The notes: generated by a model not told the origin, from the sequence alone. Positions 53,388-63,406 are shown, numbered from the stretch's first letter. The stretch is 64,000 nucleotides of DNA from Streptomyces sp. L-9-10 (GCF_004151105.1 NZ_PHRF01000090.1:124001-188000); one strand, 5' to 3'. Translations and numbers: made by a program.

Positions 53388-54594
53388 CGACCTGTCCGCC
53401 CTTCATGACGAAACGCACGTCCGTGAACGCCGAAAGATCGCCGGACGTGCCGGGGACGGCGATGAGGTCGGCGTACTTGCCCGGTGTGATCGAACCGACC
53501 CTGTCCTCCCAGCCCATGCACTCGGCGCTGGTGAGCGTGGCCGTACGCAGCGCCTGCGCCGGGGTCATGCCGTACGTGCACAGGGTCGTGAGCTGGCGGG
53601 CCTGCATGCCGTGCGGGAACCCGCCGGCGTCCGTACCGAAGCCGATCCTCACACCGGCCCGCACGGCCTTCGTGAACGCCTGGCGCTGTGCTTCGGTGGC
53701 GTGGTCGTTCTTGGCCTGTGACTCGGCGTCGAACCCCGCGGCGTCCGCGTGCTCGGCCAGCCAGTCGCTCCACCAGAGATCGGCGGAGAGATAGGTGCCA
53801 TGCTCCAGCATGAGCTCGATGCCCTCGTCGTCGAGATAGCAGCCGTGCTCGATGGAACGGACGCCGGCGCGGGCCGCCATCCTGATGCCCTCGCTGCCGT
53901 GGGCGTGCACCGCGACGTACGCCCCGTAGAGAGCCGCCTCCTCCACCGCGGCGCGGATCTGCGCCTCGGTGAGTTCCGGTGCGCCGGGGACGGTGCCCGC
54001 CGCCATGACCGCGCCGGTGCCGATCAGCTTGATCAGATCCGCGCCGCCGTGCAGGATCTGCCGGACACGCTCGCGTACGTCGTCCACGCCCCGGACGGAA
54101 CCGAAGCGGAACTCCCTGGGCAGTTCGATGTCGTGGGCCAGACCGGTGATCATTCCGCCCCCGGTGGAGACCGTCACATAGGCTCCGGCGACGGCCATGC
54201 GGGGCCCGATGACGATGCCGCTGTTGATCGCGTCCCGCAGGGCCGTGTCGACGAACGCGCGGAAGGCGCCCACGTCCCGGACCGTGGTGAAGCCCGCGAG
54301 CAAGGTGTCGCGCGCGTGGTTGATCGATTCGAAGGCCTGCCGCGCGGCACTCTGCTTGATCTCCTGTACCGGGTCCCCACAGGCGGCGATGCCCACCAGA
54401 TGGGTGTGCAGGTCGATCAGGCCGGGGCTGAGCGTGGCCTCGCCCAGATCGATGACCTCGACACCTTCGGGCACCGGCGCCGCGCCGGGCAGCACCGCCC
54501 GGATCCGTTCCCCTTCCACCAGTACGGTCCGGTCGGTCAGTACCTCACCGGCCTCGACATCCATCAGGCGCGCGCAACGCAACGCGAGGGCCAT
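53359..54594 (-). CDS. Metal-dependent amidohydrolase (prolidase/imidazolonepropionase-like)
   Basis: This 411-residue member of the amidohydrolase superfamily has metal ligands His-x-His in GLIDLHTHL, a bridging Lys in ADLIKLIGTG, His in VAVHAHG, His in SIEHGC and Asp in GFGTDAGG. The closest pattern is the cytoplasmic Xaa-Pro dipeptidase / imidazolonepropionase-related group. It is the last gene of the peptide-importer operon, 69 bp after the PYROXD2-like gene, and so may hydrolyse an imported dipeptide or N-acyl amino acid. Confidence 0.88.
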   Translation of the reverse strand: MALALRCARLMDVEAGEVLTDRTVLVEGERIRAVLPGAAPVPEGVEVIDLGEATLSPGLIDLHTHLVGIAACGDPVQEIKQSAARQAFESINHARDTLLAGFTTVRDVGAFRAFVDTALRDAINSGIVIGPRMAVAGAYVTVSTGGGMITGLAHDIELPREFRFGSVRGVDDVRERVRQILHGGADLIKLIGTGAVMAAGTVPGAPELTEAQIRAAVEEAALYGAYVAVHAHGSEGIRMAARAGVRSIEHGCYLDDEGIELMLEHGTYLSADLWWSDWLAEHADAAGFDAESQAKNDHATEAQRQAFTKAVRAGVRIGFGTDAGGFPHGMQARQLTTLCTYGMTPAQALRTATLTSAECMGWEDRVGSITPGKYADLIAVPGTSGDLSAFTDVRFVMKGGQVVKNDLTARG

Positions 54595-54663
54595 CAGTCC
54601 TCCTCGACGAGTTGAACGCGGAGGCCGGGAGCGTCCCGGCCTCCGCGCGACGGCGGTACGAAC

Positions 54664-56238
54664 TCAGCTCTCCAGCACGGCCATGGCCGCGTTGTGGCCG
54701 GGGATACCGCTCACACCGCCGCCGCGCACGGCGCCGGCGCCGCAGAGCAGCACGTTCTTGTGCGCGGTCTCGACTCCCCAGCGGCCGGTTCCCTTCTCCT
54801 CATCGGCGAACGGGAACGCCAGCGACCGGTGGAAGATGTTTCCCCGTGGCAACCGCAGCTCCTCCTCCAGGTCGAGGGGGGTCTTCGCCTCGACACACGG
54901 CCTGCCGTCCCCGTCCAGCGCCAGACAGTCGGCGATCGGCTCGTCCAGCACCGCGTCGAGTTCGGCGAGAGCCGTCTTGAGCAGGGCCTCCCGCTTCGTG
55001 GCGTTGTCCTGGTCGAACAGCCGCGCCGGTGCGTGGACTCCGAACATCGTCAGTGTCTGATAGCCGCGGGCGACCAGCTCGGGGGCGAGGATGGTGGGGT
55101 CGGTGAGCGAGTGGCAGTAGATCTCCGAGGGAGGCGACGACGGCAGCGAGCCTCCGGCGGCCTCCCGGTATGCCGTGGCCAGTTGTCCGTAGCCCTCCGC
55201 GATGTGGAACGTACCGGAGAACGCCTCGCGCGGGTCGACGGAGGTGTCGCGCAGCCGCGGCAGCCGGCGCAGCAGCATGTTGACCTTGAGCTGGGCGCCC
55301 TCGGCCCGCTCGGCCGGGGCCTCGTCGCCGACGAGCTGGGCGAGGGCCTCGGGGGAGGCGTTCACCAGGACCTTGCGGGCCGCGACGGTGCCCTCTCCCT
55401 CCCGGGTGCGGTAGGTGACGACGGAGTGGGGATCGTCCGGGTCGATGCGGAGCACTTCGTGGCCGGTGACGATCTCGGTCCCGGCCGCGCGGGCCGCACG
55501 GGCCAGCGCGTCGGTGAAGGCGCCCATGCCGCCGACCGGAACGTCCCAGTCTCCCGTGCCCCCGCCGATCACGTGGTACAGGAAGCAGATGTTCTGGGCC
55601 AGAGAGGCGTCGTGCGCGTCACTGAAGGTGCCGATGATGCCGTCGGTGAGAACGACGCCGCGCACCAGGTCGTCCTTGAACCGCTCCTCGATCGCGACGC
55701 CCAGCGGCTGCTCGAAGAGCATCTGCCAGGCGGTGTCGTCGCCGATCCGTGCGCGAAGCGCCTCGCGGGTGGGCAACGGCTCGGTGAGCGTGGGGAAGAC
55801 GTTCCGGGCGACGCGCTCGGTCGTGGCGTAGAAGTCCTGCCACGCCTCGTACTCGGCGTCGGATCCCGTGAGAGCGCGGAAGGACGCGCGGGTGCGCTCC
55901 TCACCGCCGCCGATGAACAGCCCGGTGGCACGGCCGTCGCGCACCGTGGGCGTGTAGGAGGCCACCGTGCGCTTCCGTACGGCGAAACTCAGGCCGAGGT
56001 CGTCGACGACCTTCGACGGCAGCAGGGAGACGAGGTACGAATAGCGGGACAGGCGCGCGTCCACGCCCGCGAAGGCCCGGGTCGAGACGGCGGCGCCGCC
56101 CGTGACATCGAGACGTTCGAGGACGAGTACGGAGCGCCCTGCCCGGGCGAGATAGGCGGCGGCGACCAGCCCGTTGTGCCCGCCACCGACAATGACGACG
56201 TCGTAGACGTCCCTGGAGAATTCCGCGTGTGCAGCCAT
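54664..56238 (-). CDS. PYROXD2/phytoene-desaturase-like FAD oxidoreductase
   Basis: This protein of about 524 residues has the N-terminal dinucleotide site YDVVIVGGGHNGLVAAAYLARAG followed by GGAAVS, and the C-terminal closing motif NVLLCGAGAVRGGGVSGIPG. The family includes carotenoid desaturases and amine or alcohol dehydrogenases; no carotenoid gene is near, so an oxidative step in the island is likelier. ATG 56238 follows AAAGGAACGG. An alternative ATG 56286 overlaps the ABC ATPase stop (ATGA) and adds 16 residues. Either way the gene is coupled to the transporter operon. Confidence 0.85.
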   Translation of the reverse strand: MAAHAEFSRDVYDVVIVGGGHNGLVAAAYLARAGRSVLVLERLDVTGGAAVSTRAFAGVDARLSRYSYLVSLLPSKVVDDLGLSFAVRKRTVASYTPTVRDGRATGLFIGGGEERTRASFRALTGSDAEYEAWQDFYATTERVARNVFPTLTEPLPTREALRARIGDDTAWQMLFEQPLGVAIEERFKDDLVRGVVLTDGIIGTFSDAHDASLAQNICFLYHVIGGGTGDWDVPVGGMGAFTDALARAARAAGTEIVTGHEVLRIDPDDPHSVVTYRTREGEGTVAARKVLVNASPEALAQLVGDEAPAERAEGAQLKVNMLLRRLPRLRDTSVDPREAFSGTFHIAEGYGQLATAYREAAGGSLPSSPPSEIYCHSLTDPTILAPELVARGYQTLTMFGVHAPARLFDQDNATKREALLKTALAELDAVLDEPIADCLALDGDGRPCVEAKTPLDLEEELRLPRGNIFHRSLAFPFADEEKGTGRWGVETAHKNVLLCGAGAVRGGGVSGIPGHNAAMAVLES

Positions 56239-56282
56239 GACGGTAATATTCCGTTCCTTTCGTATCTCCTGGACTTCCAGGG

Positions 56283-57167
56283 TCATGCGGGCGTCTGCTC
56301 CGCGCTCTTCGGAGCGGTCGGGGAGCCGGGCGCCAGCGGCGCGCCGATGCGCCGTTCCCGGGGCGAGACGGCGGGGACCGCGCCGAGCAGCCGCCGCGTG
56401 TACTCGTGCCGGGGACGGTGGGTGACCTGGTCCGCGCCACCGCGCTCCACGACCGTGCCACGCAGCAGCACATCGACCTCGTCGCTGATCCGGCGGACCA
56501 CGTCCAGATCGTGTGTGATGAACAAGTAGGCCAGTCCGCGCCGCCGTTGGAGGTCCAGAAGCAGATTGAGGATCTGTGCCTGGACGGAGACGTCGAGCGC
56601 CGACGTGGGCTCGTCACAGATGACCAGGTCGGGGTCGGTGGCCAAGGCCCGTGCGATACAGACGCGCTGTCGCTGGCCCCCGGAGAACCGGTGCGGGTAG
56701 GCATCGGGTTCGACGCCCTCCATACCGACGGCGTCGAGCAGTTCGCGGACGCGGCCCGGTTCGTCGTGCCGGTGCAGCCGGTGGGCGCGCAGCGGCTCCG
56801 CGACGGCCTCGCCGATCGTCAGCCGTGGATCGATCGACTCGTAGGGGTCCTGGAAGACCATGCCGACACTGCGGTGGAACGCCCGCCTGGCGCGACGGCC
56901 GCGGACGGTCTCGCCGCGGAAGCGCACGGTGCCGCTGTCGGCGCGCTCCAGACCCACGAGGACACGCGCGAGGGTGGACTTGCCCGAGCCGGACTCGCCC
57001 ACGATGCTCACCGTGCGGCCCGCCTCGATACGCAGGTCCACCGCGTCGAGCGCGGTGTAACGGCCGTAGCGCTTGGTGATGCCGGTCGCCTCCAGCAGCG
57101 GCGCCGCTTCGCCGGTGGCGTGCCCGGCGTGCCCGGCCTCGTTCACCGGACGTTCTGCCCTGTTCAT
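56283..57167 (-). CDS. Peptide/nickel-type ABC transporter ATPase (DppF/OppF)
   Basis: This 294-residue ATPase has Walker A VGESGSGKST, Q-loop VFQDPYESID, signature FSGGQRQRV, Walker B LVICDEPTSALD and H-loop FITHD. A C-terminal oligopeptide-transporter extension is partly present. The start ATG overlaps the stop of the other ATPase (ATGA). The two ATPases energise the importer encoded at 58159-61678. Confidence 0.93.
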   Translation of the reverse strand: MNRAERPVNEAGHAGHATGEAAPLLEATGITKRYGRYTALDAVDLRIEAGRTVSIVGESGSGKSTLARVLVGLERADSGTVRFRGETVRGRRARRAFHRSVGMVFQDPYESIDPRLTIGEAVAEPLRAHRLHRHDEPGRVRELLDAVGMEGVEPDAYPHRFSGGQRQRVCIARALATDPDLVICDEPTSALDVSVQAQILNLLLDLQRRRGLAYLFITHDLDVVRRISDEVDVLLRGTVVERGGADQVTHRPRHEYTRRLLGAVPAVSPRERRIGAPLAPGSPTAPKSAEQTPA

Positions 57168-58162
57168 CGGACGTCCTCCAGACGGTGGCAGGCCGCGATG
57201 TGGTCCGCCGACAGCCGCAGGGGCTCGGGGAGATCGGTGCCGCAGCGGACATCGGCGTGCGGGCACCTGGTGTGGAAGGGGCAGCCCGAGGGGGGACCAC
57301 CGATGGGCGGGCTCCCGGAGATCGTGGTGAAGGGCTCCTTGGGCCCGGCGCCGCGACCGCTCCGGAAGCACTTGAGGAGGGCCTGGGTGTACGGGTGCTC
57401 GGCGCCCTCGAAGAGGGTGAGCACATCGGTGTGCTCGACCAGCCGGCCGCCGTAGAGCACCGCGACATGGTCGGCGATCTCCGCGACGACCGACATGTCA
57501 TGGGTGATCCAGACGACGGTGAGTCCGTACTCCTGCTGGAGCCGGCTGATCAGTCCGAGGATCTCGGCCTGCACGGTCACGTCCAGCGCGGTGGTCGGCT
57601 CGTCGGCGATGAGCAGCTGGGGATGGAAGGCGAGCGCCATCGCGATGATCACGCGCTGGCGCATGCCGCCGGACAGCGCGTGGGGGTAGAGCCGGGCGAC
57701 GCGGTCGGGGTCCGGGATACCGACATCGGAGAGGGCCTCACGAGCCAGCCGGTCGGACTCCGACCTGCCCGCCCCGTTGCGGACCCGGTGGACCTCCGCG
57801 ATCTGTTTCCCCACGCGGATCACGGGGTTGAGGGCCGCGGAGGCGTCCTGCGCGAGGTAGGCCGCGGTGCGGCCCCGCGCCTCGCGCAGGGCCCTGCCGT
57901 CGAGCGCGGTGAGTTCCACGTCCCCGACCCGGACCGACCCGGCGGTGATCCGCGCGCCCGCCGGGAGAATCCGGCCCGCGGCCAGGGCGAGCGTGGACTT
58001 GCCGGAACCGGACTCGCCGACGAGGGCCGTGGTGGTGCCGGCCGGTACGTGGAGCGTGACGTCCCGCAGAGCGGGAAAGTCGCCGTAGGCGACGCCGAGA
58101 CCGTCGATCGCGACATCACTGCCGAGGCGGCGCACGGTGGGTGTCTCCGGAGTGGGGGTCAT
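57164..58162 (-). CDS. Peptide/nickel-type ABC transporter ATPase (DppD/OppD)
   Basis: This 332-residue ATPase has VGESGSGKSTLAL, signature LSGGMRQRVIIAMAL, Walker B LLIADEPTTALD and H-loop WITHDMSV. The C-terminal oligopeptide/dipeptide extension has the cysteine motif region CPFHTRCPHADVRC, found in this subfamily and able to bind an Fe-S cluster in some members. ATGA overlaps link it to both the permease and the second ATPase. Confidence 0.93.
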   Translation of the reverse strand: MTPTPETPTVRRLGSDVAIDGLGVAYGDFPALRDVTLHVPAGTTTALVGESGSGKSTLALAAGRILPAGARITAGSVRVGDVELTALDGRALREARGRTAAYLAQDASAALNPVIRVGKQIAEVHRVRNGAGRSESDRLAREALSDVGIPDPDRVARLYPHALSGGMRQRVIIAMALAFHPQLLIADEPTTALDVTVQAEILGLISRLQQEYGLTVVWITHDMSVVAEIADHVAVLYGGRLVEHTDVLTLFEGAEHPYTQALLKCFRSGRGAGPKEPFTTISGSPPIGGPPSGCPFHTRCPHADVRCGTDLPEPLRLSADHIAACHRLEDVR

Positions 58163-59079
58163 GGTGTCTCCGATGCCGTACGGGGGTCGATGGCGGTCCT
58201 GACCAGGTCCACCAGCAGGTTCGCCGTCACGACGAGGGACGCGGCGACGATCACCGTGCCGGTGAGCAGCGGACGGTCGAGGGCGGCGAACGCCGACGTC
58301 TGCATCTGGCCGATGCCGGGCCAGCCGAAGATCGTCTCGACGAAGACGACGCCGGAGAGGAACACCGCCACGTCCATGCCGAGCAGGGTCGTCACCGGGG
58401 ACGCCGTATTGCGCAGCACATGCCGGGTCACGATCCGGCGGCGGCTCAGGCCCTTGGCGACCGCCGTCCGCACATAGGCCGAGGACAGCGCCTCGCGCAC
58501 GCTGTCCCGGACGACGTTCGCGTAATAGGGGGCGCCGAGGATCCCGAGCGTCAGCGCCGGCAGCACGATCTGTGCCGGGCCGGTTCCGCCGTCGATCGGG
58601 AAGACCGGCAGCTTGTATCCGAAGAAGAGCAGCAGCAGGAAGCCGAGTGAGAACACGGGCATCGACAGCAGGCCCACGTTGATGGTCGCCAGCAGCCAGC
58701 TGCGCTTGGGCCGCAGCGCCTCCCACAGTCCCCACAGACCGCCGAGGACCAGCTCCACCGTGAGGGCGGCTGCCGCGAGGACGGCGGTGGCGGGAAGCCG
58801 TTCGAGGATCAGCGAGAGCACGGGACGGTCGTGGGAGTAGGAGGTGCCCAGGTCTCCGGTGGCCACGGAGCCCAGATAGTGGCCGAGCTGCGACCAGAGC
58901 GGGTCGTCCAGGCGGAGCCTCCCGCGGATCTCGGCGAGGACCTCGGGACTGGCCTTGGGACCGGCGATGCTGCGGGCCGGGTCGCCGGGGACCACGTACT
59001 GAAGGACGAAGGTGAGCAGGACCACCGCGGTGACGGTGAACAGGCCCAGCAGGATGCGTATGCCTATGCGTCGAGCCAT
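58159..59079 (-). CDS. Peptide-type ABC transporter permease (DppB/OppB)
   Basis: This 306-residue protein has six predicted helices. The N-terminal signature RILLGLFTVTAVVLLTFVL is followed by the extracytoplasmic VVPGDPAR and the loop DDPLWSQLGHYLGSVATGDLGTSY typical of DppB. The EAA-like loop is VRDSVREALSSAYVRTAVAKG. It overlaps the DppC gene by 16 nt and the ATPase gene by 4 nt. Confidence 0.93.
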   Translation of the reverse strand: MARRIGIRILLGLFTVTAVVLLTFVLQYVVPGDPARSIAGPKASPEVLAEIRGRLRLDDPLWSQLGHYLGSVATGDLGTSYSHDRPVLSLILERLPATAVLAAAALTVELVLGGLWGLWEALRPKRSWLLATINVGLLSMPVFSLGFLLLLFFGYKLPVFPIDGGTGPAQIVLPALTLGILGAPYYANVVRDSVREALSSAYVRTAVAKGLSRRRIVTRHVLRNTASPVTTLLGMDVAVFLSGVVFVETIFGWPGIGQMQTSAFAALDRPLLTGTVIVAASLVVTANLLVDLVRTAIDPRTASETP

Positions 59080-60008
59080 GAGCGTCGCTCCGAGAGTGGG
59101 TTGCGGCGGTTCAGCCCTTCGGCGATCAGAACGAAGGCCAGGACGGTCGCGATGACGAGGGCGAGGGGGACGAACAGGGTGTGCGGGGCGTAGGTCATGC
59201 TGTCGGACCCGTCCGCGAGCATGTTGCCGATCTCCGGGGTGGGCGGCTGGATGCCCGCCCCGAGATACGACAGACCGGCGCCGACCACCACGACGGCCGC
59301 GCCGTTGAGCGCCGCGACGTTGAGCAGGACGGTGGACAGATGGGGCAGCACATGGCGGCGCAGCGCGGTGTGGCGGCGCACACCGTGCGCGAGGGCCGCC
59401 TCGACGTATCCGCGGTTGCGCAGCCGCAGCGTCTCACCGTGCACCAGCCGCGCGGTCCAGGCCCAGTACAGGGCGGTGACGACGATGATGATGCCGGTGG
59501 TGCCACGGCCCACGATGCTCGCGAGCGCGAGACCCGACAGCACGGTGGGGATGGACAGGAACACATCGACCAGACGCATCAGGCACTGCTCGATCCAGCC
59601 CTGGTAGAAACCGGCGACGAGTCCCACCACGGCGCCCAGCCCGACGGAGGTGATGTTGGCGACGAGCGCGATGATCAGCGTGGCCCGCAGTCCGTGCAGC
59701 GAACGGGCGAGCAGGTCACGGCCGATGGCGTCGGTCCCGAGCGGGTGGCCGTCCGCGCCGATCCCGGCGGGCAGGCCGTCGGCGGTGAGGCTGTCGGTGT
59801 GAATCGTGTACGGCGATCCGGCCAGGGGGGCCAGCAGAGCCAGCAGACCCAGCACACCGAGCAGGCAGAGCCCGGCGAGCCACAGACGGCTCCCCTTGTC
59901 CCGCGCGGACCGGGACCCCGCGGTGGCCGGTCCGGGGAGACCGTTCCCCGGGGCGGATGTCGCCGCGGTGGAGGCGGACGTCCGTGTGGTGACGGGAAGG
60001 GCGCTCAT
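59064..60008 (-). CDS. Peptide-type ABC transporter permease (DppC/OppC)
   Basis: This 314-residue protein has a disordered Ser/Thr/Ala N-tail of about 40 residues and then six helices. The DppC signature HPLGTDAIGRDLLARSLHG is clear, and the cytoplasmic coupling loop contains RNRGYVEAALAHGVRR. ATG 60008 overlaps the stop of the binding-protein gene. It forms the channel with the DppB subunit. Confidence 0.93.
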   Translation of the reverse strand: MSALPVTTRTSASTAATSAPGNGLPGPATAGSRSARDKGSRLWLAGLCLLGVLGLLALLAPLAGSPYTIHTDSLTADGLPAGIGADGHPLGTDAIGRDLLARSLHGLRATLIIALVANITSVGLGAVVGLVAGFYQGWIEQCLMRLVDVFLSIPTVLSGLALASIVGRGTTGIIIVVTALYWAWTARLVHGETLRLRNRGYVEAALAHGVRRHTALRRHVLPHLSTVLLNVAALNGAAVVVVGAGLSYLGAGIQPPTPEIGNMLADGSDSMTYAPHTLFVPLALVIATVLAFVLIAEGLNRRNPLSERRSWLDA

Positions 60009-61678
60009 CGTTTCACCCACAACCGGTCGTAGTACGTGCCGGTTTCTCCGCGCATCTGATAGTTGCGGACCTCCGGTGCGCGTGCGGCGAGGAAGTTCAT
60101 GCTCCCGATGAAGATCCCGGCGGCGTCCCGGACGAGTTCCTCCTCGGCCTCCGCGAGGAGCGAGTTGGCCGCCTCCGCGGTGGGCGCCTTCCGGGCCCTG
60201 ACCGTCAGGGCGTCCACGCGAGGGTTCGCGTACCCGGAGTAGTTCTGGGCGGCGGACGAGGTGAAGCAGGACGAGGCGGTTTCGAGGGCGCTGTCCAGCG
60301 TGACGTACAGGTGGGAGCCGTAGAGGTCGCCCTCGCCCTTCGACGTGGCCAGCTCGAACGCGGACTGGCTCATGGCGTTCAGACTGATCTCCACCCCCAC
60401 CGCTTCGAGCTGCTGCTGGAGGACCTGGCCCAGCAGCGGCCAGGGATCCTGGGTGCCGTGCAGGAAGTCCAGGCGGAGGCGGCGCACCCCCGCCTGTTCG
60501 AGGAGGCCGCGGGCCCGCTCCGGATCGTGGGTGTACGGCTTCGCCGTGCGCCGGTACCGGCTGAGCCGCTTGGGGAAGGGGCACCCCCACGGATCCGACA
60601 GGCCGAAGGACAGACGCATGAGCTGCTCCCGGTCGACCGCCCAGTTCAGGGCCTGCCGCACACGCGGATCACGGAGTTCCGCGCGCTTGTTGTTCGCCGA
60701 GATCCACTGGCTGCCGCGCACCGGGACGGTCTGTACGTACCGCTCGCGCATGGACGGGTCGGCGGTGAACCTGGCGGCCTGGCTGGCCACCAGCCCTTCA
60801 CCGAGCACATCGACCCTGCCCCCGCTGAGCTGGAGCGTCTGAAGGGGATAGTCGATGCCCCAGCGGTACTCCAGAGTGTCGATGAGCGGGGTGCCGCGCC
60901 AGAAGTACCGGTCGAACGCGCTGAAGACCGCTCGCCGGCCCTTGCTGTCGTACCGGGCGATGCGGAACGGGCCGTTGCCGACCGGAGTACGGCCGAAGTC
61001 CGGGCCGAGGCGGCGGATCTCCTCCTGGGGCAGGGCGGCGGTGTAGGGCATGCACAGCACCGCGAGCAGCAGGACGTCCGGCTCGGTGAGCTGGATCCGC
61101 AGCGTGTGCGCGTCCAGCGCCCGCAGCCCGCTGACCTTCGCCGCCTTCTGCTGGTTGACCGCCTCGGCCCCCTCGATCCCGAAGAGATAGCCGGACGCCC
61201 AGGACGCCAGCTCGGGATCCAGCAGACGCGTCCACGTGTAGATGTAGTCCTGGGCGGTGACCGGCCGGCCGTTGTGGAATCGCACGTCCCGCCGCAGGGG
61301 GACGGTGTACACCTTCCGGTCCGCGGATATCCGGGGCATGGCAGCCGCGGCGTGCGGGGCGGGTCCGTCGTTCTGCCGCGCGTACTGGTACAGCGGGGCG
61401 TACAGGACCGTCGAGATGGCTTCCCAGCTGTGCAGATCCCAGCCGATCGCCGGGTCGTAGGACTGTGCCTCGTTCGACCAGGCCGTGATCACCCTGCCCT
61501 CGCGCCGCGCGCCGGCCGGGTCACCCGGCCCCGGCGCCCATTCCACGACATCGGCCGCGGGGCCGGGCCGGGAGCGCGGCGGACCGGCGTCGCAGCCGCT
61601 CAGCAGTACGCCGGCGGCTCCCGCGGCCCCTGTGGTCAGCACCTGTCGTCGGGACGGTTTGTGGTGTGGTCCGGCCAT
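60005..61678 (-). CDS. Peptide-type ABC transporter substrate-binding lipoprotein
   Basis: This 557-residue family 5 extracellular solute-binding protein has a Tat-type signal (SRRQVLTTG) ending in the lipobox LLSGC near residue 29. The mature protein has family stretches: YDPAIGWDLHSWEAIS, VRFHNGRPVTAQDYIYTW and GRTPVGNGPFRIARYD. AGGAGAGGA precedes ATG 61678. First gene of a seven-gene minus-strand operon down to the amidohydrolase. The ligand may be a dipeptide, opine or other amino-acid conjugate. Confidence 0.92.
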   Translation of the reverse strand: MAGPHHKPSRRQVLTTGAAGAAGVLLSGCDAGPPRSRPGPAADVVEWAPGPGDPAGARREGRVITAWSNEAQSYDPAIGWDLHSWEAISTVLYAPLYQYARQNDGPAPHAAAAMPRISADRKVYTVPLRRDVRFHNGRPVTAQDYIYTWTRLLDPELASWASGYLFGIEGAEAVNQQKAAKVSGLRALDAHTLRIQLTEPDVLLLAVLCMPYTAALPQEEIRRLGPDFGRTPVGNGPFRIARYDSKGRRAVFSAFDRYFWRGTPLIDTLEYRWGIDYPLQTLQLSGGRVDVLGEGLVASQAARFTADPSMRERYVQTVPVRGSQWISANNKRAELRDPRVRQALNWAVDREQLMRLSFGLSDPWGCPFPKRLSRYRRTAKPYTHDPERARGLLEQAGVRRLRLDFLHGTQDPWPLLGQVLQQQLEAVGVEISLNAMSQSAFELATSKGEGDLYGSHLYVTLDSALETASSCFTSSAAQNYSGYANPRVDALTVRARKAPTAEAANSLLAEAEEELVRDAAGIFIGSMNFLAARAPEVRNYQMRGETGTYYDRLWVKR

Positions 61679-61753
61679 GAGAGTCCTCTCCTGAAGCTGC
61701 CGCTGCGCGGAATGACCGGACGGCGGGGCAAGTCCTGGCCTCGGATGTGAGGT

Positions 61754-61780
61754 ATGGCGTTTCACCTGGAGGCACGCCAT
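61754..61780. promoter_or_regulatory. 7-bp inverted repeat upstream of the peptide ABC operon
   Basis: ATGGCGT (61754-61760) and ACGCCAT (61774-61780) are exact inverted copies 13 nt apart, about 75 bp before the lipoprotein start. It may be an operator or a weak terminator for the aldehyde dehydrogenase. Confidence 0.35.
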
Positions 61781-61894
61781 CGGGAGCATGGGGATGCGCG
61801 GCTGGGGACGGTCCTCCCCGGACGGTGGTGTGATCCGGGTGGTACCGCGCCAGGCGTCGTCCGGACCCATCCCACCCCACCCGGGGCCGCTCTG

Positions 61895-63406
61895 TCACCA
61901 TTGGATTGTTTTCGTTTCTATATATTCGAGGAGGCCGTGTACGCCCAGTTCCCGCCCGATTCCGGATTGTTTGTATCCCCCGGTGGGGGCGAGGACGTTG
62001 AACTCGCCGCTGTTCACGGTGACGAGCCCGGCACGGATCCGCCGGGCGATCCGCTCCGCGCGGAGCGGATCGGCACACCACACCGCTCCCGCGAGTCCGT
62101 AGACCGAGTCGTTGGCCATCCGGACGGCCTCCTGTTCGTCCCGGTAGCGCATGAGACACACCACCGGGCCGAAGATCTCTTCCCTGGCTATCGCCATGTC
62201 GCCGGTGACATCGGCGAAGACGGTGGGGAGTACCCAGTGGCCCGCGTCCAGACCGTCGGGAATCCGGTCCTCCGGAGCGCTGCCACCGGCGACCAGACGC
62301 GCGCCTTCCGCCACCCCCCGCTCGATATGGGACAGCACACCGGCGTATTGCCCGGCCGTGGCCACGGGACCGATGTGGTCACCGGCCACGGCCGGATCGC
62401 CGAGCCGCCAGCGGCCGGCCTCCGCCGCGGCGAGCGCGACCGCCTCGTCGTACACCGCGTCGGGCAGCAGCACGCGGGTGCACGCGGTGCACGTCTGCCC
62501 GGAGTTGAAGAAGGCGTCGGCGAGCGCCACCCGTACGGCCCGGTCCAGATCCGTGACCGTCCGGCCGTCCCGTTCATCGGCGAGGATCACCCGGGCGGAC
62601 TTCCCGCCGAGCTCCAGGCCCACCCGCTTGACGGTTCCGGCGGCGGCCGCCGCGACGGAGCGGCCCGCCGCGGTGGACCCGGTGAACGAGACCGCGTCGA
62701 CATCGGGATGGGAGGCGAGAGCAGCGCCGACCACCGCGCCCGATCCTGTGATCAGGTTGAACACCCCGCCGGGCGCGCCGACGGCGCGGCACGCGTCGGC
62801 GAGGACCTCGGCCAGCAGGAAGGCGTTCAACGGGGCGTCGCAGCTCGGTTTGAGGACGACCGTGCAGCCTGCGGCGAGTGCGGCGGCGACCTTGGCCGCG
62901 GCGAGGTAGAGGGGGTAGTTCCACGGTGTGATGGCGGCGACGACGCCCACCGGTTCCTGTACGACCTGGGAGGATCCGATGCGTTCCTCCCACGCGTGGC
63001 CGGCCAGGATGTCGGCGTAGGACCGGAACACCTCGGCCGCGAGACGCGTCTGCGCGTGGAGGGCGTTGTCGAGCGGGGCGCCCATCTCCGCGCTGATCAC
63101 CTCGGCGAAGTCCGCCTCGCGCTCCCCGATTCCCGCCGCGACCGCGGAGAGCAGCGCCCGGCGGGTGGCGACGTCCGTCGCGGCCCAGGCCGGGAACGCG
63201 GCGCGGGCCGCGGCCACCGCGAGGGACACATCGTCCCGCGTCCCCTCCGGCACCTGGCCCACCGCGCCGCGGCCGGTGGGATCGGTCACGACGGTGTACG
63301 GGCCGCCGGGCCCGCCGGAGGGGGCCTGCCACGCGCCGCCTATCCGGAAGTGCGCGCGTTCCGTGTCGAGGCGGCCTCTGGTGGTGTGGGTGACCGGATG
63401 ACCCAT
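61895..63406 (-). CDS. Aldehyde dehydrogenase (NAD(P)-dependent)
   Basis: This 503-residue ALDH-superfamily enzyme has the cofactor site AAITPWNYPL, FTGSTAAGRSV, the general-base Glu in LELGGKSAR and the nucleophile Cys in FNSGQTCTACTR. EEIFGPVVCL is near the C-terminus. It oxidises an aldehyde to the acid, which the ADP-forming synthetase at 44542 could then activate. ATG 63406 follows TGAGGAG. The promoter region holds two related palindromes. Confidence 0.93.
   Translation of the reverse strand: MGHPVTHTTRGRLDTERAHFRIGGAWQAPSGGPGGPYTVVTDPTGRGAVGQVPEGTRDDVSLAVAAARAAFPAWAATDVATRRALLSAVAAGIGEREADFAEVISAEMGAPLDNALHAQTRLAAEVFRSYADILAGHAWEERIGSSQVVQEPVGVVAAITPWNYPLYLAAAKVAAALAAGCTVVLKPSCDAPLNAFLLAEVLADACRAVGAPGGVFNLITGSGAVVGAALASHPDVDAVSFTGSTAAGRSVAAAAAGTVKRVGLELGGKSARVILADERDGRTVTDLDRAVRVALADAFFNSGQTCTACTRVLLPDAVYDEAVALAAAEAGRWRLGDPAVAGDHIGPVATAGQYAGVLSHIERGVAEGARLVAGGSAPEDRIPDGLDAGHWVLPTVFADVTGDMAIAREEIFGPVVCLMRYRDEQEAVRMANDSVYGLAGAVWCADPLRAERIARRIRAGLVTVNSGEFNVLAPTGGYKQSGIGRELGVHGLLEYIETKTIQW

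Noticed and set aside
54664..56238. Carotenoid biosynthesis gene
   Set aside because: Although related to phytoene desaturases, it lies in a transporter operon and no phytoene synthase or lycopene cyclase is near.
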